Source of the DNA: Rhodospirillaceae bacterium
GTDB taxonomy: Bacteria > Pseudomonadota > Alphaproteobacteria > UBA8366
Assembly (NCBI GenBank): GCA_002722095.1
Contig: PBKG01000006.1
Span: 226,669 to 290,668 of the forward strand
Length of the DNA: 64,000 nucleotides
Reading direction: 5' to 3'
The notes beneath the pieces are model-generated. The model searched no databases. It was not told where the DNA came from and was given only the letters and a program-made list of their open reading frames with translations. Within the stretch, counting starts at the first letter, position 1; the number at the start of each line of letters is the position of its first letter. The translations under genes and the position numbers were made by a program. Shown piece after piece: positions 16,393 to 26,110 of the stretch.

Positions 16393-18333
16393 TCACGCAC
16401 CCGATGACAATTCCGCATCGGGCGGTGCCGCTTCTTCTTTAAGTCTATGTATCGCGTCGTCGAGCGCAAGCATTTCTTGCTGTTTTCCGCCGAGTCGCCT
16501 GATCGCCACCGTGCCTTCTTCAGCCTCTCTTTTGCCGACAACAAATAATACCGGAACCTTGGCATGGGAGTGTTCGCGGACTTTATAGTTGATCTTTTCA
16601 TTTCGCAGATCGGCCTCGGCCCGCAGTCCCGCCGTCTCGCAAGCCGCGAGGACCCGCTCCGCATAGGCGTCCGCATCGTTGGTGATCGTCGCGACAACGA
16701 CCTGGGACGGTGCCAGCCAGAGTGGGAAACGGCCGGCATAGTTTTCGATCAGAATGGCGATAAATCGTTCGAACGAGCCCAAAATAGCCCGATGCAGCAT
16801 GACAGGACGGTGCTTCTCGCCGTCTTCGCCGACGTAATTGGCATCAAGCCGGCTCGGCATGACGAAATCCACCTGCAGCGTTCCGCATTGCCAATCTCGC
16901 CCGATCGCATCCTGCAGCACGAATTCCAGCTTCGGCCCATAAAAAGCGCCCTCGCCCGGGTTGAGCGTGAATTCGAGCCCGGCGGCCTCGGTTGCCTGTT
17001 TCAACGAAGCTTCTGCCTTGTCCCAAACCGCATCCTCGCCGGCGCGCACTTCGGGGCGGTCGGCGAATTTCACCATCACTTGATCGAAGCCGAAATCCTT
17101 GTAGATCGATTTTAGTAATTCGCAGAAGGTTTTAGTTTCATCGACGATCTGATCTTCCGTACAGAAAATATGCGCATCGTCCTGGGTAAAAGCGCGCACG
17201 CGCATGAGGCCGTGCAAGGCACCGGACGGTTCGTTGCGATGACAGGAACCGAACTCAGCCATCCGGATCGGCAGATCGCGGTAACTGGTGACACCGCGCT
17301 TGAAGATTTGCACATGACCAGGGCAGTTCATCGGCTTGACCGCGAGCATCCGCTCTTCGGACTCGGCGATAAACATGTTTTCCTGGAATTTCTCCCAATG
17401 GCCGGACGCTTCCCACAAACTGCGATCAATCAGCTGCGGTGTTTTCACTTCGATATAGTCTTCCGTCTCCAGGCGCCGGCGCATGTAAGATTCGATTTCG
17501 CGGTAGAATGTCCATCCGTTCGGATGCCAAAAAACCGATCCGGTGGCCTCCTCCTGTTGATGAAACAAATTCATCTCGCGGCCCAAACGGCGATGGTCGC
17601 GCTTCTCCGCCTCCTCAATCATGCGAAGATAGGCTTTGAGCTCTTTATTGTTTCGCCAACAGGTACCGTAGATCCGCTGCAACTGCGCATTTTTGGAATC
17701 GCCCCGCCAATAGGCACCGGCGAGCTTGGTGAGCTTGAACGCCTTGCCGATCGTGCCAGTGGTGGGCCCATGCGGGCCACGGCAGAGATCGAGCCATTCC
17801 CCCTGACGGTAAATCGTTATTTCCTCATCCGCGGGCAGATCTTCGATAAGTTCGACTTTGTAGTCCTCGCCCATTTCCTTAAACAGAGCGATGGCCTCGT
17901 CGCGATCCCACACTTCGCGCGTAAAGGGTTCGTCACGATCGATGATCTCACCCATGCGTTTTTCGATCTTTTCCAGATCTTCCGGCGTAAACGGCGTTTC
18001 CCGCGCGAAATCGTAATAAAAGCCATCCTCGATGGGCGGACCGATGGTGACCTGCACGTCAGGCCACAAACCTTGGACCGCCTCGGCCAAAACATGTGCG
18101 CAATCATGGCGCAGGATTTCAAGCGCGTCGTCCGCATCGCGGGTGATAATGGCTATTTCGGCGTCGTTTTCGATTGGCCGGCTCAAATCCCATTGAGCGC
18201 CGTCGACGACGATAGCTTCCGCGGCCTTCGCCAGACCCGGACCGATAGATGCCGCCACCTCTGCGCCGGTTACCGGGCCGTCAAACGACTTTTCGGTGCC
18301 GTCGGGCAAGGTAATGGTAACCCCGTTAGCCAT
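16393..18333 (-). CDS. thrS: Threonyl-tRNA synthetase
   Basis: A 646-residue class II synthetase. It has an N-terminal TGS domain (1-62), an editing domain with the HxxxH (HDCAH, 76-80), and the catalytic core with [13 protein letters not shown] carrying the zinc cysteine. Motif 2 includes [20 protein letters not shown], and the C-terminal anticodon-binding domain starts near [11 protein letters not shown]. It is immediately upstream of infC (90 bases), the ancestral thrS-infC pair. It charges tRNA-Thr and edits Ser-tRNA-Thr. Confidence 0.97.
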   Translation of the reverse strand: MANGVTITLPDGTEKSFDGPVTGAEVAASIGPGLAKAAEAIVVDGAQWDLSRPIENDAEIAIITRDADDALEILRHDCAHVLAEAVQGLWPDVQVTIGPPIEDGFYYDFARETPFTPEDLEKIEKRMGEIIDRDEPFTREVWDRDEAIALFKEMGEDYKVELIEDLPADEEITIYRQGEWLDLCRGPHGPTTGTIGKAFKLTKLAGAYWRGDSKNAQLQRIYGTCWRNNKELKAYLRMIEEAEKRDHRRLGREMNLFHQQEEATGSVFWHPNGWTFYREIESYMRRRLETEDYIEVKTPQLIDRSLWEASGHWEKFQENMFIAESEERMLAVKPMNCPGHVQIFKRGVTSYRDLPIRMAEFGSCHRNEPSGALHGLMRVRAFTQDDAHIFCTEDQIVDETKTFCELLKSIYKDFGFDQVMVKFADRPEVRAGEDAVWDKAEASLKQATEAAGLEFTLNPGEGAFYGPKLEFVLQDAIGRDWQCGTLQVDFVMPSRLDANYVGEDGEKHRPVMLHRAILGSFERFIAILIENYAGRFPLWLAPSQVVVATITNDADAYAERVLAACETAGLRAEADLRNEKINYKVREHSHAKVPVLFVVGKREAEEGTVAIRRLGGKQQEMLALDDAIHRLKEEAAPPDAELSSGA

Positions 18334-18422
18334 GCTGTCTTTCGCTCGCTATCGCTTTCATTTCGGAAGCCTTTTCGCCGTTTTGGCCGATCAGGTCAAC
18401 GCCATTAACGGCTTTCGCCATC

Positions 18423-19379
18423 TCAACGGCAATGCAATTCGGCTTCTACCTCGGCGGTCGCCAAGCCTTCCAGTGCTGCCCGGCGAAGAATTTTAACCGC
18501 CGGTCCACGTTGGCCACAAAGTTCGGGATCGGAAGCGTTGGAATAGAGCACAACCGACGGGCACCCGACCGCCGCGGTGATGTGCATCGGGCCGGTGTCA
18601 TTTCCGACCGCACCCACTGCGCGCCGTGCGAGACCGGCAATTTCGAAAATATTGGTCTGCCCGCCAAGATTACGCGCTTGGCGGCAACCCAGCGCAATCG
18701 CGTCCAGCACCTCCGCCTCGTCCTTGCCCCCAAGCAACACCGGGCGCCGGCCCCAGGCGATTAAATCATTGGCCAGTTCGATATAGCGTTTTATCGGCCA
18801 ACGCTTTTCGGGGCGGTGCGCCGCGCCACCCGGCGCGATCAGAACAAACCCGTCCTCTAGCTTAAAATGTGTGGTTTCCGAATCGAACCAGGCCAAATCG
18901 GGCGACGGCACCTTGTCGATACCTGCCATCGCCAACTGTTCCGCCTGACGCTCGACCGTATGCATGAAATCCCGCTCGGGATTGGCATGGGGATGAGAGC
19001 ATTTCTTAGCGATGCCCGACCATTCGGGTTTGGGCTTTTTGAAAAGGCGAAAATAGGAACTGCTGCGCTTCGAGGTCTGCAAGTCATAGACGCGAGCGAA
19101 CCCGCCACCGTTCAGATTGGCGCGAAGCGTCAGCCGCGCCCCGAAATGCCACCAACTAGGCCGACTATCGGTCCAAATCTCGTCGAACCATCCCGTTGAG
19201 CTGCCAAGTGCGGAAAACCCGGGTGTCGTCAAAAGCGTGATGTGAGCTGCCGGATGGTGGCGGCGGATCGCCTGAAATGGGCCCAACGCCTGGATGAAAT
19301 CGCCGAGTGCGCCGAGTTTAATGACCAGTATCCGCTCGCCCGCTTTATCGATCACGGACCCGTCCTCTTTTTTTATCAA
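18423..19379 (-). CDS. Glycosyltransferase family 9 (heptosyltransferase-like)
   Basis: A 318-residue GT9-type enzyme. It has the N-terminal ILVIKLGALGDFIQALGPF (the family's nucleotide-fold start with GALGD) and the C-terminal VGNDTGPMHITAAVGCPSVVL, the donor-binding motif of WaaC/WaaF-like transferases. It probably adds heptose or another sugar to the lipopolysaccharide inner core at the cytoplasmic face. It follows the GT4 gene by 22 bases and precedes thrS by 89, so the two transferases form an operon. Confidence 0.85.
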   Translation of the reverse strand: MIKKEDGSVIDKAGERILVIKLGALGDFIQALGPFQAIRRHHPAAHITLLTTPGFSALGSSTGWFDEIWTDSRPSWWHFGARLTLRANLNGGGFARVYDLQTSKRSSSYFRLFKKPKPEWSGIAKKCSHPHANPERDFMHTVERQAEQLAMAGIDKVPSPDLAWFDSETTHFKLEDGFVLIAPGGAAHRPEKRWPIKRYIELANDLIAWGRRPVLLGGKDEAEVLDAIALGCRQARNLGGQTNIFEIAGLARRAVGAVGNDTGPMHITAAVGCPSVVLYSNASDPELCGQRGPAVKILRRAALEGLATAEVEAELHCR

Positions 19380-19401
19380 TTCGCGACATAAATATTTGCG
19401 G

Positions 19402-20604
19402 CTATGCAGACTTACGCTCGATCGATTCCAGCGTATTTGCTGCCTGTTCCATTACTTCGCCATAAACGTCCAGGGTTTTCGCACACATTTGGGCGCGCGA
19501 AAAATTTTCCCGTACATTGGCGATCGCGCGCGTCGCTAATTTTTCGCGCGCAGAGGTATCGAGCGCGAGTGCACGCCGTAGAGCCTCGGCCAACGCCGCC
19601 GGCTCCTTGGGCGGTACCAACCAACCGGTTTCATTGGGAATTATCAATTCGCCGCTGGCGCCGTGATCTGCACCAATCACCGGTTTGCCCAAGGCCTGAC
19701 CTTCGGCCATCACCCGCCCGAACGCTTCCGGATCGGTCGACGCTGAGACAACGACGTCCGCCAGCATATAAGCCGCCGGCATATCCTCGCAGTGGCCTAC
19801 AAAATGGACTTTGCTTTCCAGGTCGAGCCCCTTCACCATTGTAATCAGCTCCTGACGGTAACCGGTTCGGCCTTGATCGCCGCCAACCAGCAAACATCGG
19901 AAATCGAGATCTTTCATCGCCGCCATGGCTTCGATCAGTACCGCCTGCCCTTTCCATCGGGTTAGACGGCCCGGCATCAGAATCACCGGCACACCATCGG
20001 GCAATCGCCATTGTTCGGCCAATTGGACGATGCGGACCGCCGGCACCGCCGCCGGATCGAATCTCTCGACGTCAACGCCACGGTGGATGATCCGAATACG
20101 CGCGGGATCGGTCTCGTATTCGGTGGTTACATGTTTGGCAATAAAACCGGAAATCGCGATAACACGCTCGCCTTGGGTCATAATCGCGTTGTACCGGCGT
20201 TTCAATCCCGATGTGATGTTGTAGGTGCCGTGAAATGTGGTGATGAAATGCGCTTTCGTCTTTTGACAGGCCTTCAAACAACTCCAAGCTGGTGCCCGGC
20301 TCCTGGCGTGGACGATATCGACCCCAAATTCACGGATAATCGACATCAGCTTACTTACATTCGCTCGCATACGGAGCGGATTTTTGGAATGAACCGGAAT
20401 GTTGAAATGCCGCGCGCCGGCGCGATCCAGGTCGCGCACCATGCCGCCACCGCTGGAAGCCACCAAAGCCGTCCCGCCGGCATCGACAACCGCCTTGGCA
20501 ACATCGACGCAACCGCGCTCTGCCCCGCCAGTCTCCAAGGACGGTAAAACCTGCAATACGACCGGTCCGGATCCTTGGGCCGTGGTTTCGTCAAACGCTG
20601 TCAT
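19402..20604 (-). CDS. Glycosyltransferase family 4
   Basis: A 400-residue GT-B enzyme. The N-terminal acceptor domain begins VVLQVLPSLETGGAERG. The C-terminal domain has the GT4 block VILMPGRLTRWKGQAVLIEA and the EX7E region EAFGRVMAEGQALGKPVI. It probably transfers a sugar from a nucleotide donor in lipopolysaccharide or exopolysaccharide synthesis. It is co-directional with the GT9 gene and shares the divergent region with the alpha/beta hydrolase upstream. Acceptor and donor are unknown. Confidence 0.85.
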   Translation of the reverse strand: MTAFDETTAQGSGPVVLQVLPSLETGGAERGCVDVAKAVVDAGGTALVASSGGGMVRDLDRAGARHFNIPVHSKNPLRMRANVSKLMSIIREFGVDIVHARSRAPAWSCLKACQKTKAHFITTFHGTYNITSGLKRRYNAIMTQGERVIAISGFIAKHVTTEYETDPARIRIIHRGVDVERFDPAAVPAVRIVQLAEQWRLPDGVPVILMPGRLTRWKGQAVLIEAMAAMKDLDFRCLLVGGDQGRTGYRQELITMVKGLDLESKVHFVGHCEDMPAAYMLADVVVSASTDPEAFGRVMAEGQALGKPVIGADHGASGELIIPNETGWLVPPKEPAALAEALRRALALDTSAREKLATRAIANVRENFSRAQMCAKTLDVYGEVMEQAANTLESIERKSA

Positions 20605-20662
20605 GTGAGATGTTGCGCTGCGGTCTTCACTTTTGATGGTTTGGATTGGGAGGATATCTCAT

Positions 20663-21424
20663 ATGGCTGATACGCCAGCAAGCCTCGCGTGCGAGCACGG
20701 GCTCGATTTAGCGTATCATCATACGCCAGGTAGCCAACCCGGCGTAATGTTTTGCACCGGATTTCGCTCGAATATGACCGGTGGCAAGGCGATTTCGCTG
20801 GGTGCGCACTGCCGTGATCGGGGTCAACAATTCACCCGGTTCGATTATCGCGGGCACGGCGCTTCGGGCGGCGAATTTATCGAATCTACGATCGGTGACT
20901 GGCTTAACGACACAATTTCAATGCTCGATTCGGTCACCGAGGGGCCGCAAATTCTGGTTGGCTCATCCTTGGGCGGCTGGATTGCACTTCTCGCCGCCCG
21001 CGCCCGGCCCGAACGCGTGGCCGCGATTGTCGCCATCGCCCCCGGTGTCGATATGACCCGGCGCGCGCTCGACAAGCTGACCGACGAAGCCAAGCGCGAC
21101 CTTTCCGAAAAGGGTGTCTGGATGCGCCCCTCGGAATATGAGCCCGAGGGGTATCCGATCACGCAAAAACTTCTCGACGAAGGCGCAAACCACCTGCTTC
21201 TCCCAGGGCCGATCCCTTTCGACGGGCCGGTGCGCATTCTACATGGCATGGAGGACGATGCGGTACCGTGGCAATTATCGCTTGAAATCTCGGACGCGCT
21301 GACATCGAAGGATGTGGAGATTACCTTCATTAAGGACGGCGATCATCGTCTTTCCGGTGCCGACGACATCAAGCGCTTGTTGGCGACGGTCAGCACGATA
21401 ACGAATCGTCTAACAACCCTTTGA
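20663..21424 (+). CDS. Alpha/beta hydrolase
   Basis: 253 residues starting MADTPASLACEHG, with GGGAGG 9 bases upstream; a longer frame to 20633 lacks a ribosome site. It has the nucleophile elbow GSSLGGW, an acid in HGMEDDAVPW and a His in DGDHRLSG, so the Ser-Asp-His triad is complete. RFDYRGHGASGG precedes the elbow. It resembles the ABHD10-like group of small thioesterases or esterases. Its 3' end overlaps the convergent SDR gene by 35 bases. The substrate is unknown. Confidence 0.82.
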   Translation: MADTPASLACEHGLDLAYHHTPGSQPGVMFCTGFRSNMTGGKAISLGAHCRDRGQQFTRFDYRGHGASGGEFIESTIGDWLNDTISMLDSVTEGPQILVGSSLGGWIALLAARARPERVAAIVAIAPGVDMTRRALDKLTDEAKRDLSEKGVWMRPSEYEPEGYPITQKLLDEGANHLLLPGPIPFDGPVRILHGMEDDAVPWQLSLEISDALTSKDVEITFIKDGDHRLSGADDIKRLLATVSTITNRLTTL

Positions 21425-22277
21425 GTCCAGCGCGATAATTATCCCATTGGAGCCGAACTCCGAGCGCATTCTTGATACGAGAATTGGAAACTCGTTTGTT
21501 ATCCGCATAGAAGCTTCGGGCCATGTCGGAAAGTTCGGCATTTTCGAACGGCACGAGAGGTGGGGCTTCGACTGCCAACAATTCACAGGCATAGGCGATG
21601 ACTTCCTCCGGCGCCGCCGCCTCATCGTCGCAAACGTTATAGGCCTGTCCAGGATCCGGTGCGGCAATGGAGGCCAAAAGAATTTGCGCAATATCATCAA
21701 CATGGATCCGGCTGAACACCTGACCCGGCTTGTCGATCCGCCTCGCCCGGCCTTTACGAACCGTCTCCAGCGCGTTACGGCCAGGTCCGTAAATTCCGGC
21801 TAGGCGAAATAAATGCACCGGGATTTGATTGGCGTGCCACAAATCGAGCCAGGCATCTTCCGCCGCCACTCGGCGGCGTCCCCGGTCTCCGGTGGGTGTC
21901 CGCGCCGACTCTTCATCGACCCAGCCACCGTCACGATTGCCATAGACGCCGGTGGTGGAAAGATAACCCACCCACTCGAAATGCGATTGGGATGCGATGT
22001 CGGCGCCATGACACGCCAATACCGAGTCGCCCTCGGGGCTCGGCGGCACCGAACTTAAAATGTGCGTCGCCTCGAAAAAATTTCGCGGCATCGGCGTCAT
22101 CGGCGCAGTCCCATCGAAAAGTTGTGCCTCAATACCGTCCTTGGCCCAGTCGGCCGCCGCCTCCTCGCTCCTGCAGGTGCCGGAAATGTGCCAACCGGCC
22201 GGCTTCAGCTCGGCGGCCAAACGGCGCGCGCTGTAACCCAGCCCAAAACAAAACAGCCGCTTGCTGGAATCGCTCAT
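21390..22277 (-). CDS. NAD(P)-binding SDR-family protein (YeeZ-like)
   Basis: A 295-residue Rossmann protein. The N-terminal dinucleotide motif is CFGLGYSARRLA, where the fingerprint is GxGYSA rather than the common GxxGxxG, as in the YeeZ group. STTGVYGNRDGGWVDEES and RLAGIYGPGRNAL follow the extended-SDR pattern. The tyrosine of a YxxxK site is not evident, so enzymatic activity is uncertain. It converges on the alpha/beta hydrolase with a 35-base coding overlap. Confidence 0.75.
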   Translation of the reverse strand: MSDSSKRLFCFGLGYSARRLAAELKPAGWHISGTCRSEEAAADWAKDGIEAQLFDGTAPMTPMPRNFFEATHILSSVPPSPEGDSVLACHGADIASQSHFEWVGYLSTTGVYGNRDGGWVDEESARTPTGDRGRRRVAAEDAWLDLWHANQIPVHLFRLAGIYGPGRNALETVRKGRARRIDKPGQVFSRIHVDDIAQILLASIAAPDPGQAYNVCDDEAAAPEEVIAYACELLAVEAPPLVPFENAELSDMARSFYADNKRVSNSRIKNALGVRLQWDNYRAGLKGLLDDSLSC

Positions 22278-22345
22278 TGCCTAATCGCCCCTTGCAATGG
22301 CCGTCGCGAGCGACGACCTTTAGCATCGATATCAGGAGTAACATA

Positions 22346-23122
22346 ATGGCTGGCCCTTGCCACCGGCACTTACTTATCGCTGTTCTCTGCGCGTTTACGA
22401 CCGCTCAAACAGCGGCTGCCCAGAAGCTTGCTCCGCTCGGAGAAAGTGAATCCTATCGCAAATGCATGCGCCTGGCGCGCAGCGCCCCTGACCGGGGATT
22501 CGAGGAAGCGCTTCGCTGGCAGGACCATGGAGGTGCCGAGGCGGCTCGCCATTGTGCCGCGGTTGCACTCATTCATCTTAAGCAATTCCAAGAGGCGGCC
22601 AAACGGCTCGAAAAGATCGCCGCTGCGCTGCCAAAATCCGCACCCAACAAAGTACGCGCTCAATTAATGTCGCAAGCGGGTCAAGCTTGGTTCGACGCCA
22701 ACAAGCCCGAACGTGCCCACGCGGTTCAATCCTCGGCACTCAAGCTGGACGCCAAAAACCCGCTGATTTGGATCGACCGTTCGGTAACTCTCGCCAGCCT
22801 TGGACGCTTCAAAGACGCCATCAAGGATTTAACCGCCGCATTGGAATTGAACCCCAGGTCTGCCGACGCTCTTACCTTACGCGCCAGCGCCCACCGCTTC
22901 GCCGGCGACATGCCGGCGGCCCGCAGGGATATCGTGCAGGCGCTCGCGATCGCGCCGACCCACGCGGAGGGGTTGCTCGAAAGCGGCATACTGATGCGAC
23001 TGGCCGGAGATAAGGTGGGCGCGCGTCAGGATTGGCTCGAATTGATCGAACATCATGACGGGACTCCGGCAGCCGAAGCAGCCAAACGCAACCTTGAAAA
23101 GTTGGACGTGAAGACCCGTTAA
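22346..23122 (+). CDS. Exported TPR-repeat protein
   Basis: 258 residues from the ATG preceded by AGGAG; the frame is open further upstream but lacks family sense. Residues 1-27 form a signal peptide (hydrophobic LLIAVLCAFTT, then AAAQ). The rest contains several tetratricopeptide repeats, for example PLIWIDRSVTLASLGRFKDA and SADALTLRASAHRFAGDMPA. TPRs mediate protein contacts. It is probably a periplasmic scaffold; the partner is unknown. It is flanked by the SDR gene (divergent) and the GST (convergent, 18 bases). Confidence 0.75.
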   Translation: MAGPCHRHLLIAVLCAFTTAQTAAAQKLAPLGESESYRKCMRLARSAPDRGFEEALRWQDHGGAEAARHCAAVALIHLKQFQEAAKRLEKIAAALPKSAPNKVRAQLMSQAGQAWFDANKPERAHAVQSSALKLDAKNPLIWIDRSVTLASLGRFKDAIKDLTAALELNPRSADALTLRASAHRFAGDMPAARRDIVQALAIAPTHAEGLLESGILMRLAGDKVGARQDWLELIEHHDGTPAAEAAKRNLEKLDVKTR

Positions 23123-23140
23123 TGCGGGATCATCAACGGA

Positions 23141-23809
23141 TCAAAAATCCGGATCGGCGTAGTGGCGCGGCGGCGGATACCCGGGAATATGGTCGGCAAG
23201 AATTTCACGAAAACTGGGCCTGGACTTCATCCGGGCATACCATTCCTTGGCGGGACGGTGCTCATCCCAGGGCACGTCCCCCAAATAGTCAACGCAGGAG
23301 AGATGTGCCGCCGCAGAAATGTCCGCATAGCTCAGGGTATCGCCTGCCAGCCATTGTCGTTCCTCGATTAGCCAGCCGATGTAATCGAGGTGATAGTGGA
23401 TATTGGCCGAGCCGGCGCGAATAGCTTCCGAACTCGGCTCGCCCATTTTTAAGAACCGCTTGAGAATTTTTTCGTCCACCAGATTGGCGGTAACCTCGGT
23501 TTGAAACTTTCCATCGAACCAGGACACCAAGCGCCGGGCCTCGGCGCGATTTTCCGGCGCACCGCCGAATAACTGCGGTTCGGGGTATTTCTCATCGAGA
23601 TATTCCGCGAGCGCATAACTATCGCAAATGATCTGTCCGTCGGGCTCCTGTAAAACGGGTACCGCGCCGGCGGGATTCATCGCCAAAAACCCTTCGCGCC
23701 GCTCCCACACCTTTTCCAGCTTCATATCGAATTGAAGCTTTTTTTCCGCCAGCGCTATGCGGACTTTGCGACAGCCGGGCGACAGCCAAAGGTGATAAAG
23801 AATGCGCAT
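23141..23809 (-). CDS. Glutathione S-transferase family protein
   Basis: 222 residues. The N-terminal thioredoxin-fold domain has LWLSPGCRKVRIALAEK, with Ser/Cys near the active-site position and the cis-proline in AVPVLQEPDGQIICDSYAL, where DS binds the glutathione glutamyl group. The C-terminal all-helical domain has SYADISAAAHLSCVDYLGD with the structural Asp of the N-capping box. A cytosolic conjugating or isomerising enzyme is likely. No neighbours indicate a substrate. Confidence 0.85.
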   Translation of the reverse strand: MRILYHLWLSPGCRKVRIALAEKKLQFDMKLEKVWERREGFLAMNPAGAVPVLQEPDGQIICDSYALAEYLDEKYPEPQLFGGAPENRAEARRLVSWFDGKFQTEVTANLVDEKILKRFLKMGEPSSEAIRAGSANIHYHLDYIGWLIEERQWLAGDTLSYADISAAAHLSCVDYLGDVPWDEHRPAKEWYARMKSRPSFREILADHIPGYPPPRHYADPDF

Positions 23810-23953
23810 TCGAAGAACTATTCAGATTGCCGGTTAAAGACGAACATCGAGACCACAACGGTCCATACCGGGGCAATTTAGCACAACGAATCAGCCATTT
23901 TGGTATGTTATGTATGAATCGCTGTTCAAAGTGCGAGGGGAGTTGCAGCGTCT

Positions 23954-24751
23954 ATGGAGCTTTATCAGCTCGCCATCCTGGCTGTCGTACAAGGCATTAC
24001 GGAATTTTTACCGATTAGCTCGTCCGGCCACCTGGTGGTCACTTCAAAGGTACTCGGTTGGCCCGATCAGGGATTAACGATCGATATAGCGCTCCATTTC
24101 GGAACTCTTGGCGCGGTGCTGGTTTATTTTTGGCGTGACATTTGGCAGATGGTTCTGGGATTGGGTCGCATGTTCGTCGGAAAGCCAAACAAGGACACCA
24201 AACTCGCACTGAACCTAATTGTCGCGACCATTCCCGTCGCCGTCATCGGTTTTACTGCGCGCGACCAGGTTGAAGCCTATTTCCGCAGCATCGAAGTGGT
24301 CGCTTGGGCTACCTTTGGCTTCGGTATCCTGCTTTGGATCGTCGACAAGATTACGCTCACCATCCATCGCAGCGAACATCTTACGGTTTTGCACGCCGCG
24401 TTTATCGGCATTGCACAGATATTGGCATTTATCCCCGGGGCCAGTCGTGCCGGCGTTACCATGACCGCGGGTCGACTTCTCAGTATGGAACGGGCCGAAG
24501 CGGCACGATTTTCGATGCTGCTCTCGATCCCAACTATCGCCGGCATCTCTGTCATCGCAGGTCTCGACCTTTATCAGCAGGGAAATTTTGCTCTCCAACG
24601 CGAAGCGTTGATTGCCGTCGGCCTGGCCTTCGTCGCCGGTTTGATCGCCATCGCCGGCATGTTGCGCTGGCTAACCCATTCGAGCTTTACACCCTTCGTG
24701 ATCTACCGGCTGCTACTCGGCGGGTTTTTGCTGTACTGGGTCTATGCTTAA
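23954..24751 (+). CDS. uppP: Undecaprenyl-diphosphatase
   Basis: A 265-residue polytopic membrane protein (BacA family). It has both signature motifs: QGITEFLPISSSGHL near 13-27 with the catalytic glutamate and serine, and IPGASRAGVTMTAGR near 161-175 with the essential arginine. It dephosphorylates undecaprenyl diphosphate, recycling the lipid carrier for peptidoglycan and lipopolysaccharide. GAGGGGAG lies upstream. It converges with the NDUFA9-like gene with a 3-base gap. Confidence 0.95.
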   Translation: MELYQLAILAVVQGITEFLPISSSGHLVVTSKVLGWPDQGLTIDIALHFGTLGAVLVYFWRDIWQMVLGLGRMFVGKPNKDTKLALNLIVATIPVAVIGFTARDQVEAYFRSIEVVAWATFGFGILLWIVDKITLTIHRSEHLTVLHAAFIGIAQILAFIPGASRAGVTMTAGRLLSMERAEAARFSMLLSIPTIAGISVIAGLDLYQQGNFALQREALIAVGLAFVAGLIAIAGMLRWLTHSSFTPFVIYRLLLGGFLLYWVYA

Positions 24752-24754
24752 GCG

Positions 24755-25750
24755 CTATGCGCTGCTGAACCGGCTAAATCGGCCGCCCTTGCAATATTGA
24801 TCTAGATAAGTGGGCAGGATCGACTCGACCGTTGTCGGTTCGATGCCGAACGGTTCAAATCCGTGTGTCCCATCGGCCAATATATTGTCGGTCTTGAGCA
24901 ATGTGACCTGATCGCGGGTCAACGGCGGCACCGGCAACAACTCCGCAAAGAAAGCACCGATCGTCGCCGCCCAGAATGGTATCGGCAATAGCAAATCCTT
25001 GCGTCCTGTCCCATCCAGAATCAATTCCATGATTTGTTTGAAACTGTATACCGAGGGCCCACCCAGCTCGTAGGTGTTGCCTCCCAGGTCGTCCTTTTCG
25101 AGCGCAACAACCAAAGCTTCCGCGACATCGCCGGCGTAAACCGGCTGAAACTTCGTGCCGCCGTCACCATAAATATCAAGCTTGCCATCTCTAAAACGCG
25201 GCGGCGGGCAGCCAAAAACCGGCAATGCCGGCAGCAGACAAGCCAACTCGGCAAACCGGTTAAAGAAATCGTCCTGCGGCCCGAAGATCACGCTCGGCCT
25301 TAAGATTGTTGCTTTCGCGAAGCAATCTCGTACAGCCGCTTCGCCTCCCGCTTTGCTCTGGGCATAAAGAGAACGCGATTCTTCCGATGCCCCGAGCGCG
25401 GACATATGGACCAGGCGCTCGACGCCAGCCTCTGCCGCCGCCCGAGCGATGTTCTCCGCACCGGCTCGGTGAACCTTGTCGAAGCGCTGCTTGCCGCTTT
25501 GATACAGAATTCCGACCAGATTTATCACACCGTGGGCACCATCGATCGCAGCAGCGACCGATTTTGGGTCGCGAATATTAGCCTGCACCGGCGTGACCTG
25601 GCCCACATCGCCCATCGGTTTCAGAAAAAGGGCACCTTCCGGAACGCGCACCGCGGCACGGACAAGATAACCCCGCTGGGCCAATCGCTTGACCACGTAG
25701 CGGCCGATAAAGCCGGATGCACCGAACACCGTTATTAGTTTTGCTGCCAT
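24755..25750 (-). CDS. NAD-dependent epimerase/dehydratase family, complex I NDUFA9-like
   Basis: 331 residues from MAAKLITVFGASGFIGRYVV; a longer frame to 26023 runs antisense through tRNA-Leu and is rejected. It has the Rossmann motif GASGFIG at 10-16, NLVGILYQSG, YAQSKAGGE (YxxxK), and the NDUFA9-family feature FGPQDDFFNRF. In eukaryotes NDUFA9 is an accessory subunit of respiratory complex I. Bacterial homologues are often annotated that way, but their role is unproven. No nuo genes are in the window. Confidence 0.82.
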   Translation of the reverse strand: MAAKLITVFGASGFIGRYVVKRLAQRGYLVRAAVRVPEGALFLKPMGDVGQVTPVQANIRDPKSVAAAIDGAHGVINLVGILYQSGKQRFDKVHRAGAENIARAAAEAGVERLVHMSALGASEESRSLYAQSKAGGEAAVRDCFAKATILRPSVIFGPQDDFFNRFAELACLLPALPVFGCPPPRFRDGKLDIYGDGGTKFQPVYAGDVAEALVVALEKDDLGGNTYELGGPSVYSFKQIMELILDGTGRKDLLLPIPFWAATIGAFFAELLPVPPLTRDQVTLLKTDNILADGTHGFEPFGIEPTTVESILPTYLDQYCKGGRFSRFSSA

Positions 25751-25847
25751 CGCCCGGACTTGCTTCGCCTCACTCCAAACACATACGCCGCGACAGATTT
25801 TCCTCAGATATACAAAGCCCGGCCGCGCAAAACCAGAGGAAATGCTG

Positions 25848-25876
25848 TTGACAACCGCTTTCCGGCGGGCCATCAC
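25848..25876 (+). promoter_or_regulatory. Putative promoter of tRNA-Leu
   Basis: A consensus TTGACA (25848-25853) is followed after 17 bases by CATCAC, 14 bases before the mature tRNA. The -10 match is weak, so the call rests on the -35 and the position. Confidence 0.45.
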
Positions 25877-25889
25877 TCTCGCCCACTTG

Positions 25890-25976
25890 GCCCAGGTGGC
25901 GGAATTGGTAGACGCGCAGGTTTCAGGTACCTGTGGGGGCAACCCCGTGGAAGTTCGAGTCTTCTCCTGGGCACCA
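25890..25976 (+). tRNA. tRNA-Leu (anticodon CAG)
   Basis: A full cloverleaf, 87 bases with encoded CCA. The acceptor stem is GCCCAGG/CCTGGGC, the D-arm GGCGGAATTGGTAGACGC, and the anticodon stem CAGGT/ACCTG with loop TTCAGGT giving CAG. A long class II variable arm (TGGGGGCAACCCCGT) and T-arm GTTCGAGTC follow. The long variable arm fits Leu. Confidence 0.96.
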
Positions 25977-25980
25977 GCAT

Positions 25981-26004
25981 TTCGCCGGTCCGAATCACGG
26001 CGAA
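25981..26004 (+). terminator. Hairpin just after tRNA-Leu
   Basis: TTCGCCG pairs with CGGCGAA around a 10-base loop, five bases after the CCA end. There is no T tract, so it may be a weak terminator or a processing signal. Confidence 0.4.
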
Positions 26005-26110
26005 TCCGCCTGCCGCCAGACAAAGGTTAACGGTGGTAATCCGGTCCACGACGGCGCTATGATAGGCTTACAACCTAAGAACTAGGCTAACTATTTAGGA
26101 TAATTGACCC

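Noticed and set aside
17170..18408. A 412-codon plus-strand frame
   Set aside because: Antisense to thrS; translation shows no domain.
25751..26023. A longer N-terminus for the NDUFA9-like protein
   Set aside because: It would run antisense through the tRNA-Leu gene, and the added residues are not family-like.
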